Shown here: positions 7,269-15,584 of the stretch, one piece after another
How the letters are laid out: each line of letters starts with the position of its first letter
How positions within the stretch are numbered: position 1 is the first letter of the stretch
NCBI RefSeq assembly: GCF_022811705.1
Contig: NZ_CP094528.1
Coordinates: 2,914,001 to 2,978,000, forward strand
Direction: 5' to 3'
Length of the DNA stretch: 64,000 nucleotides
Source of the DNA: Agromyces larvae
GTDB taxonomy: Bacteria; Actinomycetota; Actinomycetes; Actinomycetales; Microbacteriaceae
Notes under the pieces: model-generated
What the model was told of the DNA's origin: nothing
Database searches by the model: none
What the model saw: the letters and a program-made list of their open reading frames with translations, nothing else
Position numbers and translations under genes: made by a program

Positions 7269-8264
7269 TCAGTGGATCCCGAGGTAGTCCTCCAGCGTGT
7301 CGGGGTTCGCCGTCAGCAGCGGCTCGTGCACCTCCTCGCCGGGGAACTCGCTGGCCTCGAAGAACCAGCGGCGCGAGGCGGGCATGCCCCACAGCTGCGC
7401 CCGGCGCGGGTCGGTGACGTCCCACCGGATCGGCGGGGTCTCGAGGTCGATGAACTGGTAGTGCGTGTTGAACAGTTCGACCCGGTGCTGGTCGGGGTCG
7501 CGCAGGTAGAGGAACAGCGCGTTCGAGATGCCGTGCCGCCCCGGTCCGCGGTCGATCTCGTTGCCCGCGCCGAGCGCGCCGGCGACGTCGGCGGCGTGGA
7601 TGAGCGACGTCGCGTCGGGCACGGCGAACGCGAAGTGGTGCAGCCGCGGGCCGCGACCGTTCGTGAACACCAGGTCGTGGGTGTTGCCCTTGACCTCCAT
7701 CCACGAGCCCCAGAGCTCGTCGGTGCCGTCCTTCGCGGTGTACTCCGACATCCGCATGCCGAGGCTCGTCCAGAAGTCGGTCGCCTTCTGCACGTCGTAG
7801 GTGACGACCTGGTAGTGGTCGATGCGCTGCGGGGCGCCCGAACGGTACTCGTCGTAGCGCTGCATCTTGCGCTCGACGACGTCCATCTCGCTGGTGAACT
7901 CCATGAGTGTGCCGACGGGGTCGCGGAACTGCAGCGTCGGGCCCTGGTGGTCGCGCTCGACGCGCTGGAACTCGATGTCGTTGGCCTTGAAGAACCGCTC
8001 GGCGAACACGATGTCCTGCTCGCTGCGCACTCGAAGTCCGACACGACGCGCCTGCGCGACATCCGATTGCTCGAGGATCAGGCTGTGATGCGCTGCCTCC
8101 TCGAGACCGCGCAGATAGATCGCGTCGCTCGTCTCCTCGGTCACCACGAGTCCGACGACGTCGCGGTAGAAGTCGCGGCTCTTGGCGAGGTCGGTGACCG
8201 CCATCGTGACGTGGCTCGCACGCGTGATCTGAAAGGGCGGGTTCGGGTTGGTGACCGGCAGCAT
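7269..8264 (-). CDS. hpaD: Type I extradiol dioxygenase, homoprotocatechuate 2,3-dioxygenase-like
   Basis: 331 residues, two vicinal-oxygen-chelate domains. It closely follows the Brevibacterium fuscum enzyme that cleaves 3,4-dihydroxyphenylacetate. Residues matching its active site are all present: metal ligands H150, H210 and E263, acid/base H196 (in N-T-H-D-L) and Y253 (in F-L-Y-L-R-D-P-D). The segment G-P-G-R-H-G-I-S-N-A is diagnostic. It is shorter at the C-terminus than the 365-residue Brevibacterium protein. The ATG at 8264 has GGAGA upstream. It diverges from a lysR gene with a dyad between them. The usual partner genes hpaE, hpaF and hpaH are not adjacent, so another catecholic substrate is possible. 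Confidence 0.85.
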   Translation of the reverse strand: MLPVTNPNPPFQITRASHVTMAVTDLAKSRDFYRDVVGLVVTEETSDAIYLRGLEEAAHHSLILEQSDVAQARRVGLRVRSEQDIVFAERFFKANDIEFQRVERDHQGPTLQFRDPVGTLMEFTSEMDVVERKMQRYDEYRSGAPQRIDHYQVVTYDVQKATDFWTSLGMRMSEYTAKDGTDELWGSWMEVKGNTHDLVFTNGRGPRLHHFAFAVPDATSLIHAADVAGALGAGNEIDRGPGRHGISNALFLYLRDPDQHRVELFNTHYQFIDLETPPIRWDVTDPRRAQLWGMPASRRWFFEASEFPGEEVHEPLLTANPDTLEDYLGIH

Positions 8265-8337
8265 CGGCGTCTCCAATCGATCGGATGTCTCGCAGCCAGC
8301 GTCACACCGCAGGGCCGCCGGCGGAACTACCGTCTCA

Positions 8338-8359
8338 CTCTGGTCGCCATACACCAGAG
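8338..8359. promoter_or_regulatory. LysR-type operator
   Basis: ctctggt (8338-8344) and accagag (8353-8359) form an exact 7-bp dyad with an 8-base centre containing the T-N11-A pattern. It is placed 34-55 bases before the lysR start and about 75-95 bases before hpaD. Confidence 0.65.
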
Positions 8360-8379
8360 CTATATCGGATGCCACGAAC

Positions 8380-8385
8380 TAGTCT
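8380..8385 (+). promoter_or_regulatory. -10 element of leaderless lysR transcript
   Basis: TAGTCT ends seven bases before the ATG at 8393; no ribosome binding site is visible. Confidence 0.5.
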
Positions 8386-8392
8386 GCTTCCT

Positions 8393-9331
8393 ATGGAACT
8401 GCGCGAGCTCCGCTACTTCGCCGCCGTGGTCGAGGCGGGCTCGCTCACCGCGGCCGCGGCTCGCCTGCACATGTCCCAGCCACCGCTCAGCGTGGCGATC
8501 GCGAAGCTCGAAACCGAACTCGGGGTGCGACTGCTCGTGCGTTCGTCGCGCGGCGTCGAGCCGACCAGCGCCGGGCGGTACCTGCTGGATGCCTCGACCC
8601 GCGTGCTGGGCGAGGTCGACGAGATCGTCGCGACCATCCGCCGCTCCGCTGGCGGGGCGAGCGGCACCCTCACCCTCGCCGCGGTGCCCGTGCTCATGTG
8701 GCACCGCATCCCGTCGCTCGTCCGCGCGCACGCGGCCGTCGCGCCCGACATCGAGATCCGGCTCGTCGACCCGCCGCCGTGGACCGCACTCGACCTGCTC
8801 GCCCAGCGCCGCGTCGACCTCGCCGCGATCATGGTCGCCGACCACGGCCGCTTCATCGCGCGGCACCGCGACGCGTACGACATCGTCGACTGGGGCGACG
8901 TGCCGCTCGTCGCGGCGCTGCCGCCGGGCTCCGAGGCATCCGACCGCGTCGCCCTGCGCGACTTCGACGACCAGATCGTGTTCCTGCCCCAGCGGACCGC
9001 CGCCGTGCCGAGCCTGCCTGAACTCGTCGACGCCGCGTTCCTCCGGCACGGCATCGTGCCGCGCGACGTGCGCACCGTCGGCACCATCCAGACGATCGTG
9101 CCGCTCATCGAAGCCGGCGTCGGCCGTGCCCTCCTGCCCGACCCCGATCGCGCCAGCCTCGGCAGATTCGACCTCACGGTGCGGCCGGTGCATCCCGATC
9201 CGGGCGCGCTGCGCGTGCTCGTGCTCACCGGGCGGGGCGGGTCATCCGACCCTGCCGTGCGCGGGCTGCTCGACCTGATCGGCGCACCCGGCGCACCGGC
9301 CGCGAGCGAGCCGGTCGCAGATCGTGTGTGA
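8393..9331 (+). CDS. LysR family transcriptional regulator
   Basis: 312 residues. The winged helix-turn-helix at residues 1-60 reads LRYFAAVVEAGSLTAAAARL then H-M-S-Q-P-P-L-S-V-A-I. The periplasmic-binding-like effector domain fills the rest. It is divergent from hpaD, with a dyad in between, so it is probably the activator of hpaD and represses itself, responding to an aromatic acid or cleavage product. A longer frame starts upstream inside the operator; the ATG at 8393 is preferred because the conserved M-E-L-R-E-L-R-Y-F start is there and a -10 precedes it. The last codons overlap the first operator of the neighbouring gntR gene. Confidence 0.9.
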   Translation: MELRELRYFAAVVEAGSLTAAAARLHMSQPPLSVAIAKLETELGVRLLVRSSRGVEPTSAGRYLLDASTRVLGEVDEIVATIRRSAGGASGTLTLAAVPVLMWHRIPSLVRAHAAVAPDIEIRLVDPPPWTALDLLAQRRVDLAAIMVADHGRFIARHRDAYDIVDWGDVPLVAALPPGSEASDRVALRDFDDQIVFLPQRTAAVPSLPELVDAAFLRHGIVPRDVRTVGTIQTIVPLIEAGVGRALLPDPDRASLGRFDLTVRPVHPDPGALRVLVLTGRGGSSDPAVRGLLDLIGAPGAPAASEPVADRV

Positions 9332-9344
9332 TTTCCCATACAAT
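9321..9344. promoter_or_regulatory. Operator A of the predicted GntR regulon
   Basis: Starts ATCGTGTGTGATT and ends CATACAAT, with imperfect dyad symmetry between the ends. The same 24-base pattern recurs at 16620-16643 and, inverted, at 20552-20575. It ends 25 bases before the gntR start codon and overlaps the lysR stop, so autoregulation is likely. Confidence 0.7.
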
Positions 9345-9369
9345 CGACGAACGCACGAGAGGACCGAGG

Positions 9370-10050
9370 ATGCCACCGAGCAAGGCCGAGCAGTCGTACG
9401 TCATTCTCAAGGCGCGCATCATGGACGGCACCTACGGCCCCGGCTACCGCCTCGTGATCGACCAGCTCGCCCGTGAACACGGCATCAGTTCGGTGCCCTG
9501 GCGCGAATCGCTGCGCCGGCTCGAGGCCGAGGGCTGGGTCGACATCATCCAGAACGTCGGCGCGGTCGTGCGCACCTTCGACGCGCACGCGTTCGAGCGC
9601 ACCATCCGACTGCTCTCCCGCCTCGAGGGCCTCGCCACCTCGCTGTCGGCACCGCACCTCACGGCCGACGACCTCGCCGCGGCGCGCTCGCTGAACGAGC
9701 AGATGGGCGAAGCGCTCGCGAACCTCGACACCAACCTCTTCGGCGTGCTCAACCGGCGTTTCCACCAGCTGCTGTGCTCGAAGTGCGACGACGACCGGCT
9801 CAACGACCTCGTCACGAACGAGTGGGCGCGGCTCGACTTCATCCGCCGGTCGGCGTACTGGTATGCACCCGGTCGCGCCCAGGCATCGGTCGTCGAGCAC
9901 GGCGAACTCCTCGACCTCATCGAGTCGGGCGCCGATGCCGACACCATCGAGACCGCCGCGCGCCAGCACGAGGTCAACACCCTCGCCGCCGTGACGACCT
10001 ACGATGCGGCCCTCGCGGGCCACGCCCCGAGCGAGTCCGAGCTCGCCTGA
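9370..10050 (+). CDS. GntR family regulator with FCD domain
   Basis: 226 residues. The winged helix-turn-helix at about residues 5-70 includes R-L-V-I-D-Q-L-A-R-E-H-G-I-S-S-V-P-W-R-E-S-L-R-R-L. The C-terminal all-helical FCD effector domain (about 80-215) keeps the H-x-x-x-H-type metal/ligand positions (N-R-R-F-H and the later V-V-E-H-G, A-R-Q-H-E). FCD regulators typically sense organic acids. The ATG at 9370 has GAGAGG at a proper distance; the longer frame starting at 9328 overlaps lysR. It is the best candidate to bind the three shared sites and control the neighbouring catabolic genes. Confidence 0.9.
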   Translation: MPPSKAEQSYVILKARIMDGTYGPGYRLVIDQLAREHGISSVPWRESLRRLEAEGWVDIIQNVGAVVRTFDAHAFERTIRLLSRLEGLATSLSAPHLTADDLAAARSLNEQMGEALANLDTNLFGVLNRRFHQLLCSKCDDDRLNDLVTNEWARLDFIRRSAYWYAPGRAQASVVEHGELLDLIESGADADTIETAARQHEVNTLAAVTTYDAALAGHAPSESELA

Positions 10051-10097
10051 GCGCCGCCTCCCGCCCCCGCCGCCCGCCCTCCGCCCTTCACCCCGAT

Positions 10098-10159
10098 CAA
10101 GGTCGATGCGTGCGTCCACGCCCGCCCCGGGGCATCCGTGGACGCCCATCGCGACCTTG
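10098..10159. repeat. Long hairpin, 23-base arms and 16-base loop (left flank)
   Basis: Arms 10098-10120 and 10137-10159 pair over 8 outer (CAAGGTCG) and 9 inner (GCGTCCACG) bases, with a 6-base internal mismatch. The loop contains gccccggggc. The geometry and outer sequence are the same as the hairpin at 11247-11308 on the other side of the AbiEi-like gene. Confidence 0.75.
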
Positions 10160-10279
10160 ACGACGGATGAGCCGCGGCCGCCGGCGAGCGCTCCTCCCCA
10201 CCTGCTGCGGGCGCATGGTTCTCCACGGAACGAATGAGCGCCCCATCGCCGGCGCTGCGCAGTGATGGAAGCTGCGGCG

Positions 10280-11242
10280 ATGGATCCCCGTCTCGTCCCC
10301 GGGCCGCACGGCCTCATCCTCACCAGAGACGCCCGAGACCTCGGCCTGGACGCCGCCCTTCGAGCGGCTCGCCGGGCCGGTGAGATCGAGCGCGTACGCC
10401 CGGGCGCCTACCGTGTCGTCTCCGATCGGCCCGCGCGCTTTCCGAGCCAGCGGCACGCACAACTGGTCCGAGCCGCCGCCGTGACCCTCGAGCGACCGAT
10501 CTTCACGTCGTACTCGGCCGCGGCGGTGCTCGGGCTGCCGATCATCGGGCGCTGGCCCGACGACGTGGTGCTGCTCGGCGCGACCCGCAACGGCCATCGA
10601 CGTCGTGGCGTCGTCGAAGTGTCACGCATCGGCGAACCCGCCATCGTGGAGGTGGGCGGCATCCTCATGACGAGCATCGAGTACACGCTGATCCAGCTGT
10701 GCCGTGCGGCTCCCGTCGCAGACGCACTCGCCGCCGTCGATGCGGCGCTTCGCGCCCCTCGCCACCCCAAGGACCGTCCGGCACTCACGACGATCGAGCG
10801 GCTCCGCGCAGAACACGAACGGATGCTTCCGTACCGCGGGAGCCGGCGCACCGAAGCCGTGCTCGAGCGTGCCACCGATCGCTGCGACAGCGTGCTCGAG
10901 ACGGCGAGCCGGCTGCTGTTCGAGCGCCACGGCTTCGCCGAGCCCGAACTGCAGCACTCGCTGTACCTCGACGAGCTCGGCATCACCGCCCAGGTGGACT
11001 TCTTCTGGCGCGACGTCGAGGCGGGCGCCGAAGCGGACGGACGCGGCAAGTACCGCCGAGCCGACATCGCGGAGTCGGCGGAGACGGTCATCGCCGAGAA
11101 GGATCGTGAGAACGCGCTTCGCCGGCGTCTGCGTGCCTTCGACCGATGGGACTGGCGCGATTGCCGCGCCGAGACGCCCGTCGTGCGCCGCCTCGACGCG
11201 ATGGGCGTCCCGCGCACCCGTCGACCCCGGTCGCTCGGGTGA
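10280..11242 (+). CDS. AbiEi-type antitoxin-domain protein with C-terminal nuclease-like domain
   Basis: 320 residues. The first 60 residues (L-I-L-T-R-D-A-R-D-L-G-L then R-V-R-P-G-A-Y) resemble the AbiEi antitoxin winged helix. The last 100 residues (A-Q-V-D-F-F-W-R-D, E-A-D-G-R-G-K-Y, A-E-K-D-R-E-N-A-L-R-R) look like the DUF559/Vsr-like restriction-endonuclease fold, with acidic and lysine residues in suitable order. Such proteins are frequent orphans in actinobacteria. No AbiEii nucleotidyltransferase toxin lies beside it. The ATG at 10280 has GGAAG at a good distance; an in-frame ATG at 10262 is an alternative. The gene is bracketed by two matching long hairpins. Confidence 0.7.
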   Translation: MDPRLVPGPHGLILTRDARDLGLDAALRAARRAGEIERVRPGAYRVVSDRPARFPSQRHAQLVRAAAVTLERPIFTSYSAAAVLGLPIIGRWPDDVVLLGATRNGHRRRGVVEVSRIGEPAIVEVGGILMTSIEYTLIQLCRAAPVADALAAVDAALRAPRHPKDRPALTTIERLRAEHERMLPYRGSRRTEAVLERATDRCDSVLETASRLLFERHGFAEPELQHSLYLDELGITAQVDFFWRDVEAGAEADGRGKYRRADIAESAETVIAEKDRENALRRRLRAFDRWDWRDCRAETPVVRRLDAMGVPRTRRPRSLG

Positions 11243-11246
11243 CCTC

Positions 11247-11308
11247 CAAGGTCGTTCTGTGCGTGCGAGTGCCCGAGCGGGCGACCTCGCATGCACAGAT
11301 CGACCTTG
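11247..11308. repeat. Long hairpin, 23-base arms and 16-base loop (right flank)
   Basis: Arms 11247-11269 and 11286-11308 match at 21 of 23 positions. The outer eight bases are again CAAGGTCG, and the loop contains gcccgagcgggc. It begins four bases after the AbiEi-like stop codon and precedes a G-rich tract (11314-11355). Confidence 0.8.
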
Positions 11309-11355
11309 CTGCGGGGGGGGCGGAGGCGGGGGGCGGGGCGGGGGGCGGGGGCGGG

Positions 11356-12693
11356 TTAGGCGCGGGCGCGGGCGCGCCATTGCGCCAGGTAGGCGCGGGC
11401 GTAGTCGTTGCCGTTGGGCAGGCGGAGGGTCGTGTGCACGTGGAAGCGCGCGGGCAGGCGGTTGCTGAGCCAGACGCCGGCGTGGTTGTCGAGCTCGGCG
11501 AGGATCACGGGGCTCTGCACACGGAAGTACACCGGCTGCGTGCCGTCGGTCGCGCCGTACCACGAGAACCACGTCTCATCGAGGTACGCGTCGTACCGTT
11601 CGAGCGCACGCCGCCTCGACGGCTCGCGCAGCAGCAGCAGGAAGTCCTCGACGATCCGGCGCAGCAGGGCGCGCTGGCGCTCGTCGAGCCGCGACACCGG
11701 GATGCCCTCGTACGGCACCACCCGGTTGTCCTGGAACGCCCCGGCGACATGGCGCTCGTCGGCCGGGTGCAGCCTGCCCTCGGGCATGGCGGGGTCGAGC
11801 ACCGAGGCGTAGACGACGGCCTCGGCGCGCTGGGCGGGCGTGAGCGAGGCGGCGAGCTCGAGGGCGAGCCGCTCGCGCTCGTCGAACAAGGGCGGCCGCG
11901 CGCCATCGGAGAGCGCCGGCTCGGCACCGATGAAGACCGGCGCGATGACGTCGACCCCGGCCACGGTCGCGAAGTTGACCGCTACGTGGTGGCCGAACAG
12001 CTGCCAGCCCCACGGGGCATCCGTCGACGGGTCGCCGAACAGGCTGAACCAGTAGCTGCGCTCGTTCATGATCGTCGGCAGCTCGGTGAGTTCGCCGAGG
12101 AACCCGTTCAGCGCCATCGCCTCGCGCACGCGCGTGTATCCCTCAGGGCTGAGCGAGGCCTCGACGACCGCGAGGATCGCCTCGACCTGCGGCTCGGCGA
12201 GGTCTTCGAGGCGGAGCCCGTTGCGGTGGAAGACGAACTCGGGGTTGCTCCAGCCGCGCCAGTCGGGCGCGTCCATCGGGTAGCGCAGGCGGTCGAGCTG
12301 GTCGGGCGCGAGCGTCGCGAGCAGGTGCCGAGCGGATGCCACGAGCGAACCGTCGCCCGCGGCGCCGGCGTCGGCATCCGCGTCGGCGCCCGCGTCGCCG
12401 CCCGCATCGGGGAGCGGCCAGACCTCGTCGCGCACCACCCCGTCGGCGGTGACGCCGCGGAACGGCTCGGCGTAGCGCGCATCCCAGTCGGCGAGCAGCT
12501 CGCGCAGGAACTCGTTGCCCTGCCGGGCCGCGGTGAACTCCTCGTACGACATGCCGCGCCAGGGCGCGAGCTCGTCGTCGTCGAGCGCGTAGAGGTACTG
12601 CCGGTAGCTCGCGGCGTCGAGGGTGACCGCCTCGTCGCGACCGCTCACCCGTGCGGTCGAGAAGAACCCGTCGATGTCGCGGTCGTCAGTCAT
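11356..12693 (-). CDS. DUF3500 domain protein
   Basis: 445 residues matching the DUF3500 family. Segments such as F-S-W-Y-G-A-T-D, P-V-Y-F-R-V-Q-S-P-V-I-L-A-E-L-D and H-V-H-T-T-L-R-L-P-N-G-N-D-Y are typical, as is the late conserved His pair. No reaction is established for the family. The ATG at 12693 overlaps the end of the ABC ATPase gene by eight bases and has GAGG upstream, so it is the last gene of the transporter operon. That suggests a role in handling the imported compound. Residues about 105-130 are a D/A-rich low-complexity insert made of GAT-GCC codon pairs. Confidence 0.8.
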   Translation of the reverse strand: MTDDRDIDGFFSTARVSGRDEAVTLDAASYRQYLYALDDDELAPWRGMSYEEFTAARQGNEFLRELLADWDARYAEPFRGVTADGVVRDEVWPLPDAGGDAGADADADAGAAGDGSLVASARHLLATLAPDQLDRLRYPMDAPDWRGWSNPEFVFHRNGLRLEDLAEPQVEAILAVVEASLSPEGYTRVREAMALNGFLGELTELPTIMNERSYWFSLFGDPSTDAPWGWQLFGHHVAVNFATVAGVDVIAPVFIGAEPALSDGARPPLFDERERLALELAASLTPAQRAEAVVYASVLDPAMPEGRLHPADERHVAGAFQDNRVVPYEGIPVSRLDERQRALLRRIVEDFLLLLREPSRRRALERYDAYLDETWFSWYGATDGTQPVYFRVQSPVILAELDNHAGVWLSNRLPARFHVHTTLRLPNGNDYARAYLAQWRARARA

Positions 12694-14353
12694 GCGGAGC
12701 ATCCTCGTGCGATCCGGCCGACGGCTCCGACAGCGGGGCGCGCTGGCGGAGCTTCGCCCGCGACCCGTCGGCGTAGATGGCGCCGACGATGTCGTCGGGG
12801 CTCATGGGGGCGGTGAGCTCCTGCCGCACCGCGCCGTCGGCGAACACGAGCACCCGGTCGCAGACGAGCGAGAGCTCGTTCTCGTCGGAGCCGGCGACGA
12901 GCACGAACGTGCCGTCGGCGGCGGCCCGCCGGATGGCGTCCGCGATGACGTGCCTGGCGCCGATGTCGACCGCCTGGGTCGGTTCGTGCAGCAGCAGGAG
13001 GTCGGGGTCCGTCGCGAGCCACTTGGCGACGAAGACCTTCTGCTGGTTGCCGCCGCTCAGCGTCGCGACGGGCACGTCGGGGCGCGGCGGTCGCACGTCG
13101 AGCCGTTCGATCCACCGCTCCGCGAGGGCTCGCTCGCCGCGGATCGAGAACGGCATCAGCTGGCGGCGCGCGCGCGACGTCTGCGGGAACGCGACGTTCT
13201 CGGCGACCGAGAGCGTGCCGGCGATGCCGGCGTGTTCGCGCCCTTCGGGGATGAGCGAGATACCGGCGGCGATCGCGTCGCTCGGGGACAGGCCGGGCAG
13301 CCGGATGTCACGAGCGGATGCCTGGGCGCCGGTCGACTCCGCGGCGGGAATCGTGACCGACCCCGCCGATGCGGGGGACACGCCGGCGAGCAGGTACGGC
13401 ACGTCGTCGTACCCCGAGCCCGCCAGGCCGGTCAGGCCGAGCACCTCGCCGGGGCGGATCTCGAAGCCGATGTCGTGCACGCCGAGCCCGGTGACGCCCT
13501 CGACCCGCACCGGTGCGCCGTTGCCGGCGGCGGGCCGGTCGTGCTCGCCGAGCTCGATGAGGTCGCGACCGAGGATGAGGGTGGTGAGCGTCGCCTCGGT
13601 CATGCCGGCGACCTCGCGGCCGGACTCGACGACGGCGCCGTCGCGCAGGATCGTCACCCGATCGGCCGCGTCGACGACCTCCTCGAGGCGGTGCGTGATG
13701 AGCAGCACGGCGGTGCCGGTGGCGACGATCTCGTCGAGCAGGGTGAAGAAGCTCTCGAGTGCTCGCCGGCCGAGCGCGCGGGTCGACTCGTCGAAGATGA
13801 TGAGACCGTTGCCCGGCGTGGCATCCTGCAGGGCGCGCGCGATCGCGACGACCGCGCGTTCCTCCTCGTTCAGCGATCCGACGCGCGCGTCGAGCGGGAC
13901 GTCGCGGTGGATGCGGTCGAAGACCGCCTTCGCGGCGGCGCGTTCGCGCTTCCAGTCGACCCGGCGGAACGGGCCGGTCGCTTCGAGCCGGCCGACCCGC
14001 AGGTTGTCGAGCACCGTGAACTCGTCGACGAGTCCGAGGCTCTGGTGCACGATCGCCATGCCGCGAGTGCGGGCGTCGAGCGGGGTCACGGGCAGGTCGA
14101 AGGGGCGCCCGTCGAACGAGACCACCCCGCCCGGGTCGGGAGTGTAGAGCCCCGAGAGGATCTTCGCCACCGTCGATTTGCCCGAGCCGTTCTGGCCGAC
14201 GAGGGCGTGCACCTCGCCGGCGCGGACGTCGAACGAGATGTCCTTCAGCACTCGGCTGCGGCCGAACGTCTTCGACAGCGAGTCGACCGCGAGCCGGGTG
14301 CCCCGGGGTGCGGGCGTCTCCGCCCGCACCCCGTCGATGGTGCCGAGGGTCAC
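12686..14353 (-). CDS. Sugar-type ABC transporter ATP-binding protein (two ATPase domains)
   Basis: 555 residues, two fused ABC domains as in RbsA/MglA. Domain 1 has Walker A G-Q-N-G-S-G-K-S-T and Walker B L-I-I-F-D-E-S-T, with a degenerate signature L-N-E-E-E-R. Domain 2 has an altered Walker A (G-L-A-G-S-G-Y-D-D), an intact signature L-S-G-G-N-Q-Q-K and Walker B L-L-L-L-H-E-P-T where Asp is replaced by His. Such asymmetry is usual for the CUT2 family. The GTG at 14353 overlaps the binding-protein stop (GTGA). It energises uptake together with the adjoining permease. Confidence 0.9.
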   Translation of the reverse strand: MTLGTIDGVRAETPAPRGTRLAVDSLSKTFGRSRVLKDISFDVRAGEVHALVGQNGSGKSTVAKILSGLYTPDPGGVVSFDGRPFDLPVTPLDARTRGMAIVHQSLGLVDEFTVLDNLRVGRLEATGPFRRVDWKRERAAAKAVFDRIHRDVPLDARVGSLNEEERAVVAIARALQDATPGNGLIIFDESTRALGRRALESFFTLLDEIVATGTAVLLITHRLEEVVDAADRVTILRDGAVVESGREVAGMTEATLTTLILGRDLIELGEHDRPAAGNGAPVRVEGVTGLGVHDIGFEIRPGEVLGLTGLAGSGYDDVPYLLAGVSPASAGSVTIPAAESTGAQASARDIRLPGLSPSDAIAAGISLIPEGREHAGIAGTLSVAENVAFPQTSRARRQLMPFSIRGERALAERWIERLDVRPPRPDVPVATLSGGNQQKVFVAKWLATDPDLLLLHEPTQAVDIGARHVIADAIRRAAADGTFVLVAGSDENELSLVCDRVLVFADGAVRQELTAPMSPDDIVGAIYADGSRAKLRQRAPLSEPSAGSHEDAPHD

Positions 14354-15519
14354 GCAACACCCCACAGCGCGAGGAAGTCGTCGCGGAAGGTGGTCGGACC
14401 GAACCACTCGCCCGACGCCTCGGCCTCCTCGGTCAGCTCGATCGAGTCGATGTTGTCGCGGGTGAAGAGGCGCACGGGGATGGTGTACTCGGGTGCCGGC
14501 GTCCCGGTGATGAGGCGCAGCGCCAGGTCGGCTTCGACCCAGCCCTGGTAGGCGTTCGCCTGACCGGTGGCGGCGTAGAGGTAGGTGCCCGAGGCGAGGG
14601 CCTGCAGGCCGCCGACGCCGACGGAGCCGGTGACGCCCTTGACCGAGTCGATCATGCCGGCCGCCTGCACGCCGCCCTGGGTGGGCTGGAGGAACTGCGC
14701 GAAGTCGTTCACGACGTAGCCGATGGTCGGGTCGTTCAGCAGGGCGGCGCTCACCGACGGCGTCACCTGCGGGAAGTTCGACGACGAGACGTCGTTGATC
14801 GTGACCGTGCAGTCGGGGCAGATCTGCTCGAGCTCGTCGAGGCCGGCCTGCACGTAGGCCTTCTGCGAGGGGCCGTCGGCGGTGCGGTTCATGAGGATGT
14901 TGGCCGTGCCGTCCGAGTCCTTGGTGATCCACTGCGCGATCGCGACCTCCTGGTCGGAGCCGCCCGCGGGCACGAAGCCGAGGGTCTCGGAGGTGGGGTG
15001 GTTCTCGTCGGCGATCTGGTTGGCGATGATCACCGGGATCCCGGCGGCCTGCGCCGCGTCGAGCGCGTTCGCGGCGAGCCCGTACGGCACCGCGTCGGTG
15101 ACGATGGCGGCGGCGCCGGCCTGGGTGCCCTGGCCGATGCAGGAGCCGATGTCGCTCGGGTTGCCCTTGCCGTCGCAGACCTGCACGTCGATGCCGACGT
15201 TGCCGAGGGCCTCGGTGAGCTGGGCGCTCACGATCGAGAACTGCGGCGACTGGAGGGTGATCGGCACGTAGTAGACGGTCTGGCCGGCGAGGTCGGCGAC
15301 GCCGTCGATCGGCTCGGAGGGGATGGGGTACGCGTCGAGCGGCGACGAGACGGCCTCGAGGGCCGCGTCGAGCGACGAGTCGACGTTGCTCTCGCTGCCG
15401 GTGGTGGCCGCGGGCGGCTCGGCGCCGGCCTCGCTGCACCCGACGAGGGCTGCGGCGGTCACGGCGATGGCACCGGCGGCGAGGATGCCCCGGGCGCGAC
15501 GTGCGGTGATGGTGTTCAT
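14350..15519 (-). CDS. Sugar-type ABC transporter substrate-binding lipoprotein
   Basis: 389 residues. The signal peptide ends at lipobox L-V-G-C28, so the protein is tethered outside the membrane. The mature part is a periplasmic-binding-protein type 1 fold (V-Y-Y-V-P-I-T-L-Q-S-P-Q-F near the start, G-I-P-V-I-I-A-N-Q in the middle). Homologues bind sugars, but also autoinducers, nucleosides or aromatic glycosides. Its neighbours are aromatic-catabolism genes, so the ligand need not be a sugar. It is the second gene of the transporter operon. Confidence 0.9.
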   Translation of the reverse strand: MNTITARRARGILAAGAIAVTAAALVGCSEAGAEPPAATTGSESNVDSSLDAALEAVSSPLDAYPIPSEPIDGVADLAGQTVYYVPITLQSPQFSIVSAQLTEALGNVGIDVQVCDGKGNPSDIGSCIGQGTQAGAAAIVTDAVPYGLAANALDAAQAAGIPVIIANQIADENHPTSETLGFVPAGGSDQEVAIAQWITKDSDGTANILMNRTADGPSQKAYVQAGLDELEQICPDCTVTINDVSSSNFPQVTPSVSAALLNDPTIGYVVNDFAQFLQPTQGGVQAAGMIDSVKGVTGSVGVGGLQALASGTYLYAATGQANAYQGWVEADLALRLITGTPAPEYTIPVRLFTRDNIDSIELTEEAEASGEWFGPTTFRDDFLALWGVA

Positions 15520-15584
15520 GCTGTGGGTTCCTTACTCGGCATCGTTGACAGTTCGGATTGCGGTGGTGCGCCTGCGCCCCCGGG

